A DNA stretch of 64,000 nt from Mesorhizobium sp. AR10 (GCF_024746795.1 NZ_CP080524.1:5062001-5126000); one strand, 5' to 3'. Counted from the stretch's first letter, positions 31,091-41,658 are shown. Program-made: numbers and translations. Notes: generated by a model from the sequence alone, not told the origin.

Positions 31091-31996
31091 TCAGCCGCGT
31101 TTGTTTAACATCGCGCCTTCGTTCGATAGACTGGTCAGCTCGATGTTCGCCCAGAGAGCGACAGCAGCGAGCGTCTTCTCCCCTGTTGGGGTCACAGGAA
31201 ATCGGGCCTCCTGGAAAACCAATTCGACACTAGCACCTTCGGAACGGGCGACCACAGTCTCCGATCCGGTGATGTACCGCACCATGGTCAACAATGACCT
31301 TATCCCGACCTCTTCCCAGTTTTCTAGAGGTCCGGTCCATCGGAGCCAGTCGAAATCAGGAGGAGCAGCTATGGTTTTTGACGAAACAATTCTTCCGTAT
31401 GTTCGTAGCTGATCTTGGCGCGCAGAGACTAGTTCTGCAAGTGCGGCGCCGGCCTCCAATGGCGTAGAAACTGGTTGACCCAACTGATGAGCCACATGCG
31501 AGGCCTGGGCGGTTTTCATGACCTCTAGCATAACACCCTGAAGGCTTAGTTCGGCATCAATAGATTTACCAATTAGGCCGTATTTTCCGGCCACAGCTGG
31601 GTAATTTGATAAAATGTAATCCAATTCATACCCACGCCACGCGCGTACTATTAGCCTATTCTTATTGGCATTCCAATTTGATATCTCAGTCTCGCACGCA
31701 GGAGAAGGGTTTGAGTTTGTGACAATCAGTAAAAAATCAGCACCACGACTATCAGCGTACGAAATTTTTTTCCAAACAGTTGGCCAATCTAAAGAGTAGC
31801 TATATAATTTGCACTCGATATACCATCGCTGGTGGTGATAGTAATTACTAAAGTCCGCGGCTTCGAATACACCTTCGATATCCCGTCCGCCGTCAGCACC
31901 GGGTGTTCGCCAAACTAGGCTTTTTAGGCCTGCAGCTTGAAGGAGATCGAAGGTCAGGTTTTCAAATTGACTAGGTGATAGATCGGAAATTTTCAT
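31091..31996 (-). CDS. Mrr-like restriction endonuclease-fold protein
   Basis: The 301-residue protein begins with an Mrr/PD-(D/E)xK nuclease domain: F-E-N-L-T-F-D-L-L-Q-A-A-G-L, then G-A-D-G-G-R-D-I-E-G (Asp35, Asp39) and Y-I-E-C-K-L-Y (Glu61, Lys63). Such domains cut DNA in type IV restriction and defence. The C-terminal about 170 residues are unassigned. The ATG at 31996 is used; a TTG at 32002 is possible. It is the first gene of an AT-rich, low-GC operon whose next genes are a histidine kinase (gap about 20 bases) and a receiver. No methylase is present. A defence role is inference. Confidence 0.75.
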   Translation of the reverse strand: MKISDLSPSQFENLTFDLLQAAGLKSLVWRTPGADGGRDIEGVFEAADFSNYYHHQRWYIECKLYSYSLDWPTVWKKISYADSRGADFLLIVTNSNPSPACETEISNWNANKNRLIVRAWRGYELDYILSNYPAVAGKYGLIGKSIDAELSLQGVMLEVMKTAQASHVAHQLGQPVSTPLEAGAALAELVSARQDQLRTYGRIVSSKTIAAPPDFDWLRWTGPLENWEEVGIRSLLTMVRYITGSETVVARSEGASVELVFQEARFPVTPTGEKTLAAVALWANIELTSLSNEGAMLNKRG

Positions 31997-32591
31997 CGTC
32001 AAGCACTAGCGCAGCATCGCGACCTTGACCAGCTAGGTCAAGGCACCCCTTTACCCCTGAGCCGCCCTTCTGCCAGCTAGTCGTGTTCGACATTTGGTGC
32101 GCTATGTTCCATTGGTGCACCTTTTGATTCAGTACTCCGCCTATCGCTCACATCCACCCCTTGTAGGACTAGGGTGCGAATTCGCTGTGGCGAGCAAACG
32201 TCCTCTTTGGATCAACAACCACCCATCACGCCAACCAGGCCATTTTCTGCAGTGTGGTTCCCGCCGGCGGGAAATACTACTTGTTCCGACGCCGGGCGGC
32301 ATGACGATTCGTCAGCGGTGCATCGTGCGCGCCACCCCTCACAGCGCGAGTTGGACCTCGCGGGCGGTCGCGATCATGACACTGGCGAGCAAGCCGTAGG
32401 CTACCTCCCTCGCGCACCGCCGGCACGCAAACCGCTCCTGCCTTGCCAGCGCCAGCAGCCAGTCCGTCCCTCCAGCACCTTGCCATAGGACGCACCAATA
32501 GGCACCTTCCGGCACGGCATTACCGCCGCCCCGCCAGGCGCGCAAATCCATGTTCGGCGTCGCCCGGGCGTGATAGCGGTGCGCCAGCGCT
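31997..32591. other. Intergenic region right of the island
   Basis: GC content rises back to the background here. A minus-strand frame at 32339-32551 (M-D-L-R-A-W-R-G-G-G-N-A) of 70 residues has a C-x-x-C but no ribosome site and is not called. No integrase, tRNA or clear attachment repeat is seen at this island edge. Confidence 0.4.
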
Positions 32592-33998
<1,407 letters not shown>

Positions 33999-34017
33999 CG
34001 CCGGAGGGCCGAGCTCG

Positions 34018-34063
34018 CAGAACCTGGGTTCCTCGCCCCCGCGGAAGCGGGGGAGAGGAACTC
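34018..34063. repeat. Palindromic repeat with dispersed 20-base motif
   Basis: GTTCCTC (34028-34034) pairs with GAGGAAC (34055-34061) and an inner CCCCCGC/GCGGGGG stem. The 20 bases at 34018-34037 recur exactly at 34810-34829. A related CGAGGAACC motif occurs at 27838 and 40470. Confidence 0.7.
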
Positions 34064-34117
34064 CGGCCACGGTTCAAGACCGGCGAGGATCTTGCTCCGC
34101 CGGCCGCGAAAACAATT

Positions 34118-34145
34118 CCAGGCGGCGGGCAAGCCCGCCGCCTGG
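34118..34145. terminator. Strong palindromic hairpin
   Basis: A 12-base stem (CCAGGCGGCGGG with its complement) with a CAAG loop lies between the convergent oxidase and DUF680 genes. It can terminate both, although T-tracts are weak. Confidence 0.65.
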
Positions 34146-34190
34146 AAGTCACATGTCGGCCGTGCTGGCCGACTTTGTCATCAGCGCCTA

Positions 34191-34445
34191 TCAGCGGCCC
34201 CAGATGCCCTGGCCATAGCCCGGTGCGGGGATCGAATGCCCGCCCGTTGCGCTCTCGGCAGTGCCGATGCTCGCCGTGCTGCCCAGGTCGACCGTGTAAC
34301 CGCTGTCGGACGACATCGAATGGTTGCCGGTGCTCGGATAGGCATCGGCGCCAGGGACGAAGCCCGAGCCATAGTGGTCGCTGCCGGCAAAAGCCATGCC
34401 GGAGGCAAACAGGAACGCGGCAGTGGTAAGAATGATCTTCTTCAT
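34191..34445 (-). CDS. DUF680 secreted protein
   Basis: The 84-residue product has a signal peptide (M-K-K-I-I-L-T-T-A-A-F-L-F-A-S-G-M-A-F-A) followed by G-S-D-H-Y-G-S, the DUF680 hallmark in Mesorhizobium and relatives. The mature part is short, polar and rich in Ser, Gly and Thr. It is envelope or extracellular with unknown role. The ATG at 34445 follows AGAGATGGAG. It appears monocistronic. Confidence 0.85.
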   Translation of the reverse strand: MKKIILTTAAFLFASGMAFAGSDHYGSGFVPGADAYPSTGNHSMSSDSGYTVDLGSTASIGTAESATGGHSIPAPGYGQGIWGR

Positions 34446-34995
34446 TTCAATTCTCCATCTCTAAAAGTTGACATTCGGCCTCAATACGCCGTGCCCCGCA
34501 CCCGCATTGGCCGTCATTTCATGCCCCTTTGGGCAAACCCACCAACCGCTATCTCAGTGGATTTGCGGTGGCAGGTTGTTCAGCGCACGGCCGTCTTGGT
34601 CCATTGGTGCGCCGAGGGCCACTTCATAGGGGGGTGGCGTTTGCGCGGGCGTGGTAGCCGGCGTGGTAAGAACCGCCGAAAGTGTGGGATTTTGCGTTGA
34701 AATCAGCCAGGGAGCGCTGCGAAACGCCATAAAGGGCCGGCTCGACCCCGGAAATATACGCGGTTCCGGGAAGGTTGTCTGCGGTCCGCGATGGCGGGGG
34801 CGGCTTTCTCAGAACCTGGGTTCCTCGCCATCCTGCCGTCTCGCCGATATCAGCATCCCGGCCGACGGCGTGGCCTTTTGGTGTCGGAGCAGCTTATCGT
34901 GCTAGGATTGCCGGCCGGCACCCCAAGGGCAATGGCTGCAAGTGCCGGTTCCAGGATTTTCCTGCCGCGATTTTCGCATAAGCAAGGAGGGGTTC
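34446..34995. other. Intergenic region upstream of FecR gene
   Basis: This 550-base stretch holds the second copy of the 20-base dispersed motif (34810-34829) and the upstream sequences of two divergent genes. No gene is convincing in any frame. Confidence 0.4.
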
Positions 34996-35526
34996 ATGAC
35001 CGCAAGGGGCCGATATTTCCGCAGCCTGGTGGCTGGCCTGTTTGCCGGTGTGTTCTGGGTCGATACCGCGCTCGCCCAGGACGCAGGGTGCACGTTCGAG
35101 CCGGTGGCGGGTACGTCTCGACAGATTCTGCGATGCCAGGAGGGCCTTACCATCATTGTCGAGGATGGCGCTCGTTTTACGCTGGTGGACCGCGATGGAA
35201 ACGGCAATGCCGATGCGGTCAGGTTGCGGCGCAAGGCGCTGCTGCTCGAGGCTCCGGCCAGCGGGGCCAAGGGTGGCTTCGTGGTCGTCACCCCGCAGGC
35301 CATCGCCGCGGTGCGCGGCACAAAATGGACAGTCGACGTTGGCCAGGGCAAAACGTCTGTCTTCGTGCTGAGAGGTCGCGTCGCCGTGCAAAGGCCGGCG
35401 TCCACTGCCGGCGTGGTGCTCAGGCCGGGCGAAGGCGTCGACGTCGAAGCAGGGACAGGCGCATTGACCATCAAGCGCTGGCCCGCCAAGCGCGTTTCCG
35501 CATTGATGGCCCGTCTGGGTCAGTGA
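34996..35526 (+). CDS. FecR-domain secreted protein
   Basis: The 176-residue protein has a signal peptide (cut near A-L-A-Q-D) and a FecR-like beta domain (V-V-V-T-P-Q-A-I-A-A-V-R-G-T-K-W-T-V-D-V at about 98-117 and V-L-R-G-R-V-A-V-Q). It should act in the periplasm. In many bacteria FecR-domain proteins pair with CHASE2-containing enzymes, as here: the cyclase follows six bases later. The ATG at 34996 has AAGGAGG. Iron sensing is not implied. Confidence 0.85.
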   Translation: MTARGRYFRSLVAGLFAGVFWVDTALAQDAGCTFEPVAGTSRQILRCQEGLTIIVEDGARFTLVDRDGNGNADAVRLRRKALLLEAPASGAKGGFVVVTPQAIAAVRGTKWTVDVGQGKTSVFVLRGRVAVQRPASTAGVVLRPGEGVDVEAGTGALTIKRWPAKRVSALMARLGQ

Positions 35527-35532
35527 GCTGCA

Positions 35533-37428
35533 ATGAGCCGTCGAGCGCTTTCGACGCTGATCGCGCTCGTTCTGGCGGGTCTTTGGGGCGCCGGCCTGGG
35601 TTTCGCCCACTGGCGCGGCAATCTGTCGTTTCTCGATCGCGTCGAAGCGACGATGACCGATCTTCGAACACTTGTTCGAGGACCGGCAAAGCCACCGGAG
35701 TTGATCACCATCGTCGCCATAGACGACGAAACGGTGCGCCACGAGGGCAGCTATCCGCTCAGCCGCGCCACGCTTGCCCGGATGGTCGATACGATAGCGC
35801 GCCTTGGGCCGAAGGCCATCGGGCTCGACCTGCTGCTGGTCGATCCCGGGGCAAAAGACAAGGATGAGGCGCTCGCGCATTCGCTGGGCAGCAGTGCAAG
35901 CGTCATTGCTGCCGCGGCGGTCTACCCCGGAGGCAGGCAATGGGCAGTCGCCGAAGGGCCCCTCGCCCGCGTGCCGAATGCCGAGCGTTTCCTGTGGCCG
36001 CTGAAGGCGTTCTCGGATGTCGCCGCTGTCGGCGTCGTCAACGTGGTCACCGACCGGACCGGAACGCCCCGGTTCGTCCCGTTGCTGTTTCGGACCGCTG
36101 ACCGGCTGGAAGCGTCCTTCTCGCTGCGTGTTGCCGCCACGGCAGTGGGAGAGGATCCAGCAATCGCGCCCGATCACCTATCGCTGGGCGGAAGGCGGAT
36201 CCGGACGGACATCGGCCACATCCTGCCGCTGACATTCTATGGCCCGCGCGGCACGATCCGCACGATCAGCGCCGCGACGGTGCTGGAAGGCCAGCTCGAC
36301 AGCAGCCTCATCCGGGATCGGATTGTCGTGATCGGAGCGACTGCAACCGGCGCCGGCGATGTGTTCCCGACACCATTCGATCCCGTGCTGCCGGGCGTCG
36401 AAGTGATGTCGACGGCAATCGCCCATCTGATGACCGGCGACGGCATCGTGCGCGACCGGTCCGTTCGCCTTGCCGATGCCGGCTTTGCCGTGGTGCTGCC
36501 GATGGTGCTCGTCGGGCTGCTGGCCTGGCGGCGAAACGCCATCGGCCTCGCAGCTATCGTCGGCGTGGTCCTGGTCTGGTTCGTGGTCAACATGGCTGCC
36601 TTCTCACACCATATCTGGCTGAGCGCCGCGCTGCCGATGGCCGCCGCCGTTCCGCCGGCACTCCTGTTCGGGGCCGCACAACTCTGGCTGGGCCGGAACC
36701 GGGCGCAATATTTCGCCACTCAGAGTGAGTTGCTGCAACGCGTCGAAGCCCCGGGGCTGGGGGAATGGCTCGCCGGGCATGGCGACTTCCTCGTGCAACC
36801 GGTGCGGGCAGACGCCGCCATCCTGTTCATCGACCTGTCCGGTTTCACCGGACTGAGTGAGACATTGGGAGCAAGCGCCACACGCGAACTGTTGAACGCG
36901 TTCCATGCGCTGGTGGACGAAGAAGTGACAGACTGCGGTGGCGTCGTCACTAGTTTCATGGGTGACGGCGCCATGATCCTTTTCGGCCTGCCCGAGCCTG
37001 CGCCGGATGACGCCTTCAATGCTGCCCGCTGTTGTGTCGGGCTCGCCGGCCGCACCAGCGACTGGCTCGCCGCGTTGCCGGCAGCGACCGCATCCCGGCT
37101 CGGCTTCAAGATCGGAGCGCATCACGGAACGATCGTCGCCTCCCGGCTCGGCGGCGAAGGCCGTCAGCACATCGCGGCCACGGGTGACACAGTCAACGTT
37201 GCCAGTCGCCTGATGGAGATCGCAGCCGACCAGAATGCCGAAGTCGCGGTGAGCGACAAAATGCTTGAAGTCGCCGGTCGCGACTGCGCGTTGTTCAAAT
37301 CCGGCGCGCTGAGAGGACCCGTGGACACACAGATCCGTGGACGATCCGGCGCGCTGGCTATCTGGCTTTGGCAGAGTGATGTCACCAAGGTCTCCGACGG
37401 GGGTTCCGAGAAGCAAGCCGAGCGCTGA
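35533..37428 (+). CDS. CHASE2-domain adenylate/guanylate cyclase
   Basis: The 631-residue membrane protein has an N-terminal helix, a periplasmic CHASE2 sensor (about 40-310), three membrane helices (about 318-395) and a class III cyclase domain (about 420-600). Metal-binding Asp are in I-L-F-I-D-L-S-G-F-T and S-F-M-G-D-G-A-M-I-L-F-G; the transition-state Asn/Arg are in T-V-N-V-A-S-R-L. It should make cAMP or cGMP in the cytoplasm in response to a periplasmic signal, perhaps through the FecR protein. The ribosome site is weak and translation may be coupled to the FecR gene. Confidence 0.9.
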   Translation: MSRRALSTLIALVLAGLWGAGLGFAHWRGNLSFLDRVEATMTDLRTLVRGPAKPPELITIVAIDDETVRHEGSYPLSRATLARMVDTIARLGPKAIGLDLLLVDPGAKDKDEALAHSLGSSASVIAAAAVYPGGRQWAVAEGPLARVPNAERFLWPLKAFSDVAAVGVVNVVTDRTGTPRFVPLLFRTADRLEASFSLRVAATAVGEDPAIAPDHLSLGGRRIRTDIGHILPLTFYGPRGTIRTISAATVLEGQLDSSLIRDRIVVIGATATGAGDVFPTPFDPVLPGVEVMSTAIAHLMTGDGIVRDRSVRLADAGFAVVLPMVLVGLLAWRRNAIGLAAIVGVVLVWFVVNMAAFSHHIWLSAALPMAAAVPPALLFGAAQLWLGRNRAQYFATQSELLQRVEAPGLGEWLAGHGDFLVQPVRADAAILFIDLSGFTGLSETLGASATRELLNAFHALVDEEVTDCGGVVTSFMGDGAMILFGLPEPAPDDAFNAARCCVGLAGRTSDWLAALPAATASRLGFKIGAHHGTIVASRLGGEGRQHIAATGDTVNVASRLMEIAADQNAEVAVSDKMLEVAGRDCALFKSGALRGPVDTQIRGRSGALAIWLWQSDVTKVSDGGSEKQAER

Positions 37429-37786
37429 TCGTGAGGGGGCGCGACAGTCTCCTCTTGGGTTTGGGGATCGGCGTCCTCGCAATCAGGTGGTCGACCCGAT
37501 TCGTCCGATGGTCTTCCTTATGCCCAACTCGTTCCAGCCCGGTCCGCTGGAGCGCGACATGAAAGATCGAACCGCAGAGCCGTTCGCTGTCGAATCTTGG
37601 TACGGGCGCGTGCCGCCTACTCGATTGGATGATGCTGCTTAGCTCTATTTGGTTACTTACCACTGCTGGTCGACTTTGTTAGACTCGCGTCGTGGTTGCG
37701 GTATACGGCAACGCGGTGCGCGTGAGTTTTGTGCCTCCGATTGAAGCAAGGATCGCGCGTGGCCAGTGAGTCATGGAGGTCCAGGC
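37429..37786. other. Intergenic region
   Basis: No gene, hairpin or repeat stands out in these 358 bases. A promoter for the following coiled-coil gene is expected here but not clear. Confidence 0.35.
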
Positions 37787-39316
37787 ATGGATTGTGTCCA
37801 GAGGCCCAAGGCGGATTGCCACAGCCGTGCATTCCCCGGTGGTAACCGACGGGTCTCGACCATGGCAGCGTTGTTGCATGGGACCCGCAAGAGGTCACGC
37901 GGTGCCACGATAAGCCTCATCCCGTTCTGCCTCATCCTGTTATTTGGTGCCCCGGCAAGAGGTCAATCGGAGACCGACGACAGGCTCGTCCCTCAAGACA
38001 CTGTCGAGGTAAATGTCTCGGGGTGGGGTGCCTCGCGCGGCGGCGTTACGGAGGGCGCGGAACTCAACGGTGCTTTTGCGATCGATACAGCCGGGACGCT
38101 AGATCTTCCGGTCATTGGCCCCGTTCCGGCCGGGGGTCTGTATGAGAGTGCATTGGCAAAGCTGATTACCAATCGCTTGCAGGCCAGAAGTGGCTTCGGC
38201 GTGCGTCCAGTTGCGACCGTCCGGCGTACGCAATCGGCAGCGTCTTCAAGCCGCGCCAAAGTCGAAGGGCACCCGCCTGGGGCGCTACCAGACGTGAACG
38301 GTACTCACCCATTGATGGAGGCTGCCGCGACCGGGCCGGAACCGGAACGGTCCAAGCTGGATGCGTCGCTGGATGAACTATCGGACGTTCGCAAGGAGCT
38401 TGAGGCGGCTCGACAGGAAGCGCCTGCAGATCGTCAGTCCGCAGACGGGGTAGAGCGAGTTCTTCGCAGCGAGCTGGAAGCGGCGCGAAAGGAACTTGAT
38501 CAGATGCGGCGCGCGCAGACGGCTGCAGACGCGACGACGCTTCAAGGGCGGCGAGCCCTTGAAGCGCAGCAGCAAAGAGCCGAACGGCTCGCGCTGAATC
38601 TGGCGATGGCGCGGCGCGAAGTCGAAAGCTTGCAGACCAAAGCCATTGTCGCGATCCGCGAAAAGATAGCCGCGTTGGGAGCGCAGCTGGCTGCGCAAGC
38701 TTCCCTGGCTGAAGCGAGGCGCGCGCTTGACGAGGAGCGGCAGAAGGTTGAGCGCTTCGAGCGCGATCTTGCCGCGGCGCACCAATCTCTCGATGCTCTG
38801 GTGGCAAGCGGAAAACGGGCTGCGGCTGCACTAGTCGCCGGCAGCCAGGGCCGCCAGGTTGCCGAGGCCGCTGCAAAGCGAGCTGAGGAAGCGCTCGCTT
38901 TGGAACGCAAGAGAGCAGATGCTCTCGCGCTCGATGTCAATGCTGCTAGCCAGGATCGCGATGCGGCAAAGGAGGAGGTGGCCCGGCTCTTTGCCGCTTT
39001 GGAACAACAGCGCGAAACGGCCGTTGGCCTGGCCCGTAATCTCACTGCGGCGCGCAATGAAATCGACATCCTGAAAGCCCGCGATGCGCCTCGCGCTCAG
39101 CGCGTCGAACCCGCTCCCAAAGCACGCGTCGCTGATCGCAAGGGTCCGCGTGCCAGTGCACTTGCAAGGAAATTGGCTCGATCAGTCCGTGAGCCCGAGA
39201 GGCGAGAAATCCGCAAAGCGGCGGTCCGAACGTCACCACGGGTAGCAACGATTACGCTTCCCGCCGCGTTACTCCCAACGCGGGCGCCATTGGGCGCAGC
39301 ACAAGGAGTATGGTGA
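37787..39316 (+). CDS. Polysaccharide-export-like N-terminus with long coiled coil
   Basis: This 509-residue protein begins with a long basic n-region and a hydrophobic segment near residue 45-60. A region recalling the Wza/poly-export domain follows (D-T-V-E-V-N-V-S-G-W...G-T-L-D-L-P-V-I-G-P-V-P-A-G-G), then coiled coil from about residue 165 to 430 rich in Ala, Arg and Glu. The SLBB and helical barrel parts of a true export pore are missing. It may be an envelope adaptor. ATG 37787 is chosen because GGAGG lies seven bases before it; 37862 is an alternative giving a shorter leader. The next gene overlaps by one base. Confidence 0.6.
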   Translation: MDCVQRPKADCHSRAFPGGNRRVSTMAALLHGTRKRSRGATISLIPFCLILLFGAPARGQSETDDRLVPQDTVEVNVSGWGASRGGVTEGAELNGAFAIDTAGTLDLPVIGPVPAGGLYESALAKLITNRLQARSGFGVRPVATVRRTQSAASSSRAKVEGHPPGALPDVNGTHPLMEAAATGPEPERSKLDASLDELSDVRKELEAARQEAPADRQSADGVERVLRSELEAARKELDQMRRAQTAADATTLQGRRALEAQQQRAERLALNLAMARREVESLQTKAIVAIREKIAALGAQLAAQASLAEARRALDEERQKVERFERDLAAAHQSLDALVASGKRAAAALVAGSQGRQVAEAAAKRAEEALALERKRADALALDVNAASQDRDAAKEEVARLFAALEQQRETAVGLARNLTAARNEIDILKARDAPRAQRVEPAPKARVADRKGPRASALARKLARSVREPERREIRKAAVRTSPRVATITLPAALLPTRAPLGAAQGVW

Positions 39317-40092
39317 TGCGTCAGTATCTGGCTGCGGCATTGGCAATTGCAGTTTCGATCGGACCTGCTTCGGCTGTTGACGTAGGCGTTGGAGGCAAAG
39401 TCGGCGGTATCGGGGCCGGCGCCGGTCTGGGCGTTGACTCGAACGGCGCCTCCGTGGGGGTTGGCACGAGCGTCGACGGAGTCGGTGGGGCAGACGTTGG
39501 AGGGGCGGTCGACACGAGCAGAGGATCGCCCGGCGCCAACGTTGGGGCCGGCGCCAACCTCGGCGACGTAAGTGGCGGCGTTTCGGCAGGCCTCGACGCG
39601 GGAGACGAATCAGCCGGCGGTGGCGCAACTCCGGGCGATACGACAAGTGGTGTAGCGGGCGCGGCGATTGGAGGTACCGCAGCGCCAACAAGTGTTGGTG
39701 CGGGCAAGAAGACGGCCGCCATAGTCGTGACCAAGGGCGTGCGATATGCAATCGTCCTGCCACGCAGCCTCTGGCCCTCCAAAGGTGATCGCAACGCGCC
39801 TGGGCCAAGCACCAAAGGTTATCCCATGCTACTGCCTCCGGTGCCGATACCTGGCACCCCGCCCGCCGTGGTTCGCGTCTGCCGTCAGGCGATCATGTCG
39901 GCTGCGACGCCGCTTGGTGCCGTGCGTGTGGACGCAGCCAGCGCAGGTCCCGTGCGCCGGCATCGTCGCGGTGCCCTCACCGCACCGATTGAGGTGCGCA
40001 TAGACTATGCAAGACAAGGCGGCATCGAGGTTCGGCAGGCGCGGGTCGTATGTCGCCTCGACGCGGCGGGCAGGGTCGTCGCGGTGAAATAG
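39316..40092 (+). CDS. Secreted Gly/Val-rich hypothetical protein
   Basis: The 258-residue protein has a signal peptide (cut near A-S-A-V-D-V-G) and a Gly-rich repeat region of G-V-G-x-G-x type (about 25-130). The C-terminal basic domain has two Cys near residues 190 and 245. ATG 39316 is used because AAGGAG is seven bases before it; it overlaps the previous stop as TGATG. It is probably an envelope or extracellular structural protein made together with the coiled-coil protein. No enzymatic motif is seen. Confidence 0.65.
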   Translation: MRQYLAAALAIAVSIGPASAVDVGVGGKVGGIGAGAGLGVDSNGASVGVGTSVDGVGGADVGGAVDTSRGSPGANVGAGANLGDVSGGVSAGLDAGDESAGGGATPGDTTSGVAGAAIGGTAAPTSVGAGKKTAAIVVTKGVRYAIVLPRSLWPSKGDRNAPGPSTKGYPMLLPPVPIPGTPPAVVRVCRQAIMSAATPLGAVRVDAASAGPVRRHRRGALTAPIEVRIDYARQGGIEVRQARVVCRLDAAGRVVAVK

Positions 40093-40272
40093 GCTTGATG
40101 ACTATGGCCAGTGTCCGACGTCTCGAGTGGCGGTGCTCACTGGCTGTTGCCGGTTGAGAACGGCGCGCAGCCGCGTGCCATCCATTGCCATGCCGGCATG
40201 GCGCCGTGCAACAAAGCCCGCCACCGTGCGTTGATCTTCTGCCAGTTCACTGTGGCTACTCCAGAACTCCGA

Positions 40273-40305
40273 GCCCGCTGGCTGAGCACCGGCGGGCCTT
40301 TTTTT
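40273..40305 (+). terminator. Rho-independent terminator
   Basis: GCCCGC (40273-40278) pairs with GCGGGC (40292-40297), with extra CTGG/CCGG pairing, and seven T residues follow directly. Confidence 0.85.
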
Positions 40306-40393
40306 GCAATGCCGTAGCAATTCGCCTGGAGCTCCGGAACAATTCGTCATCGACCCGGTTCTTCCTCTGCAGCTGTCCCCTCAACTGCTGCCG

Positions 40394-40446
40394 ATCAGGT
40401 ATCCCCTGATCAGCCCGCGTCTCCCCCTAAAAAGGAAGACGCGGGC
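40394..40446. repeat. Two adjacent inverted repeats
   Basis: GATCAGG...CCTGATC (40394-40412) is followed by a 10-base stem GCCCGCGTCT/AGACGCGGGC (40413-40446). They lie downstream of the leftward aminomutase-like gene and may terminate it. Confidence 0.55.
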
Positions 40447-40488
40447 GCAGTTGAGTGCGTCATCGGGGGGGCGAGGAACCCAAAGTCC

Positions 40489-41658
40489 TTAGGGGTCCTC
40501 AACAACCTCCGTATACGCCCTCATCTCCCCATCCTGCCCGCGTATCCGCCACGCCTCCCCGTCCCGACCCTCGACATAGCACGGCCCGATCGGCACCTTG
40601 CCGCCGCCTTCCGGCAGGTCCAGCACATAGACGGGATTGCAGATGCCAGACAGGCGCTGGCGCAGCGCGCCGGCCAGCGCCTGTCCCTGGGCAATGGTGG
40701 TGCGCCGGTGCGCCATGCCGCGCGCGAGGTCTCCATGGTGCAGGTAATAAGGTTTGACGCCGAGGCGGTACATCAGCTCGCGGCAAAGCTCCTCCAGCAC
40801 CTCGATAGTGTCGTTGACGCCTTTGAGGAGAACGCTCTGGTTGAGCAGCACGAAGCCTGCCTGCCTGAGCGTGCGGCAGGCCGCTTCGGTGGCGTCGGTG
40901 ATTTCGCGCGCGTGGTTGAAATGGGTGACGACCGTGACCATCAACCGGCCCTGCAGGGAGGCAACCAGCCCTGATGTGATGCGCGAAGGCAGCGCGACCG
41001 GCACGCGCGTGTGGATGCGCAACAGCCGCACATGGGGGATGGCCTCGATGCGGGCGCGGATTTCCGCCAGCGCCCTGTCCGGCAGGGATAGCGGGTCGCC
41101 GCCGGTCAGGATCACCTCGCGGATCTCGGGGTGGGCCGCGATATAGGCGAAGGCCGGCTCCAGCGCGTCCTGCGTATAGCCGCGGCCGATCGAGGTCAGC
41201 GACTCCTTGCGAAAGCAGAAGCGGCAATAGACCGCGCACTGATAGGTCGGGAACAAAAGTACGCGGTCGGCATGGCGATGCGTCAATCGCGGCACGGGAC
41301 TGAAGGCATGGTCGGCGATCGGGTCGTCGAGCTCGCCTTCAGCCTCCGCCAGTTCTTCTGATGAAGGGATGACCTGCGCCCGGATGGGATCGGCCGGGTC
41401 GTTCCAGTCGATCAGGTCGAGATAGGTTTTTGGGATGCGAACCTTGTGGCGCGTGGCCGCCTCTTGAGCCGCCGCGTGCTCGGCCGGCGACAGCGGCAAG
41501 GAAACGAGATCGTGCACATGGCGCACGCCCTGGCGGACATCGTCCTGCCACGCGGCGTCGCCGCTTGGCGCAGAGGCGTTCACGTCATCGGCCGCGCTGC
41601 GGCCCGCCTCCGCACGTGCGTCGCTTGCGCTCTCCGGCGCGACATTGCTGAAAGTCAT
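40489..41658 (-). CDS. Lysine-2,3-aminomutase-like radical SAM enzyme
   Basis: This 389-residue KamA-family protein has the radical SAM cluster motif C-A-V-Y-C-R-F-C at about 138-145. A later G-G-D-P-L-S-L segment and the PLP-binding Lys in P-E-G-G-G-K-V-P near residue 352 complete the family features. It moves an amino group between carbons 2 and 3 of lysine or of a related substrate. The EpmB type, which acts on lysine for elongation factor P, is possible, but no epmA or efp gene is next to it. The N-terminus is longer and more Ala-rich than usual. It looks monocistronic. Confidence 0.85.
   Translation of the reverse strand: MTFSNVAPESASDARAEAGRSAADDVNASAPSGDAAWQDDVRQGVRHVHDLVSLPLSPAEHAAAQEAATRHKVRIPKTYLDLIDWNDPADPIRAQVIPSSEELAEAEGELDDPIADHAFSPVPRLTHRHADRVLLFPTYQCAVYCRFCFRKESLTSIGRGYTQDALEPAFAYIAAHPEIREVILTGGDPLSLPDRALAEIRARIEAIPHVRLLRIHTRVPVALPSRITSGLVASLQGRLMVTVVTHFNHAREITDATEAACRTLRQAGFVLLNQSVLLKGVNDTIEVLEELCRELMYRLGVKPYYLHHGDLARGMAHRRTTIAQGQALAGALRQRLSGICNPVYVLDLPEGGGKVPIGPCYVEGRDGEAWRIRGQDGEMRAYTEVVEDP

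Larger units (their letters stand above)
40093..40488. other. Intergenic region with possible small RNA
   Basis: About 200 bases of GC-rich sequence with several short inverted repeats end at a good Rho-independent terminator at 40273-40305. No frame looks coding. It is either the 3' untranslated tail of the Gly-rich gene or a separate small RNA. Palindromes at 40394-40446 follow. Confidence 0.4.

Noticed and set aside
32339..32551. 70-residue minus-strand frame with C-x-x-C
   Set aside because: No ribosome site, no recognised family, next to shadow frames of the FAD oxidase.
29745..32591. Prophage or integrative element ends around the AT-rich island
   Set aside because: No integrase, tRNA or matching direct repeats at the two edges could be found by eye.
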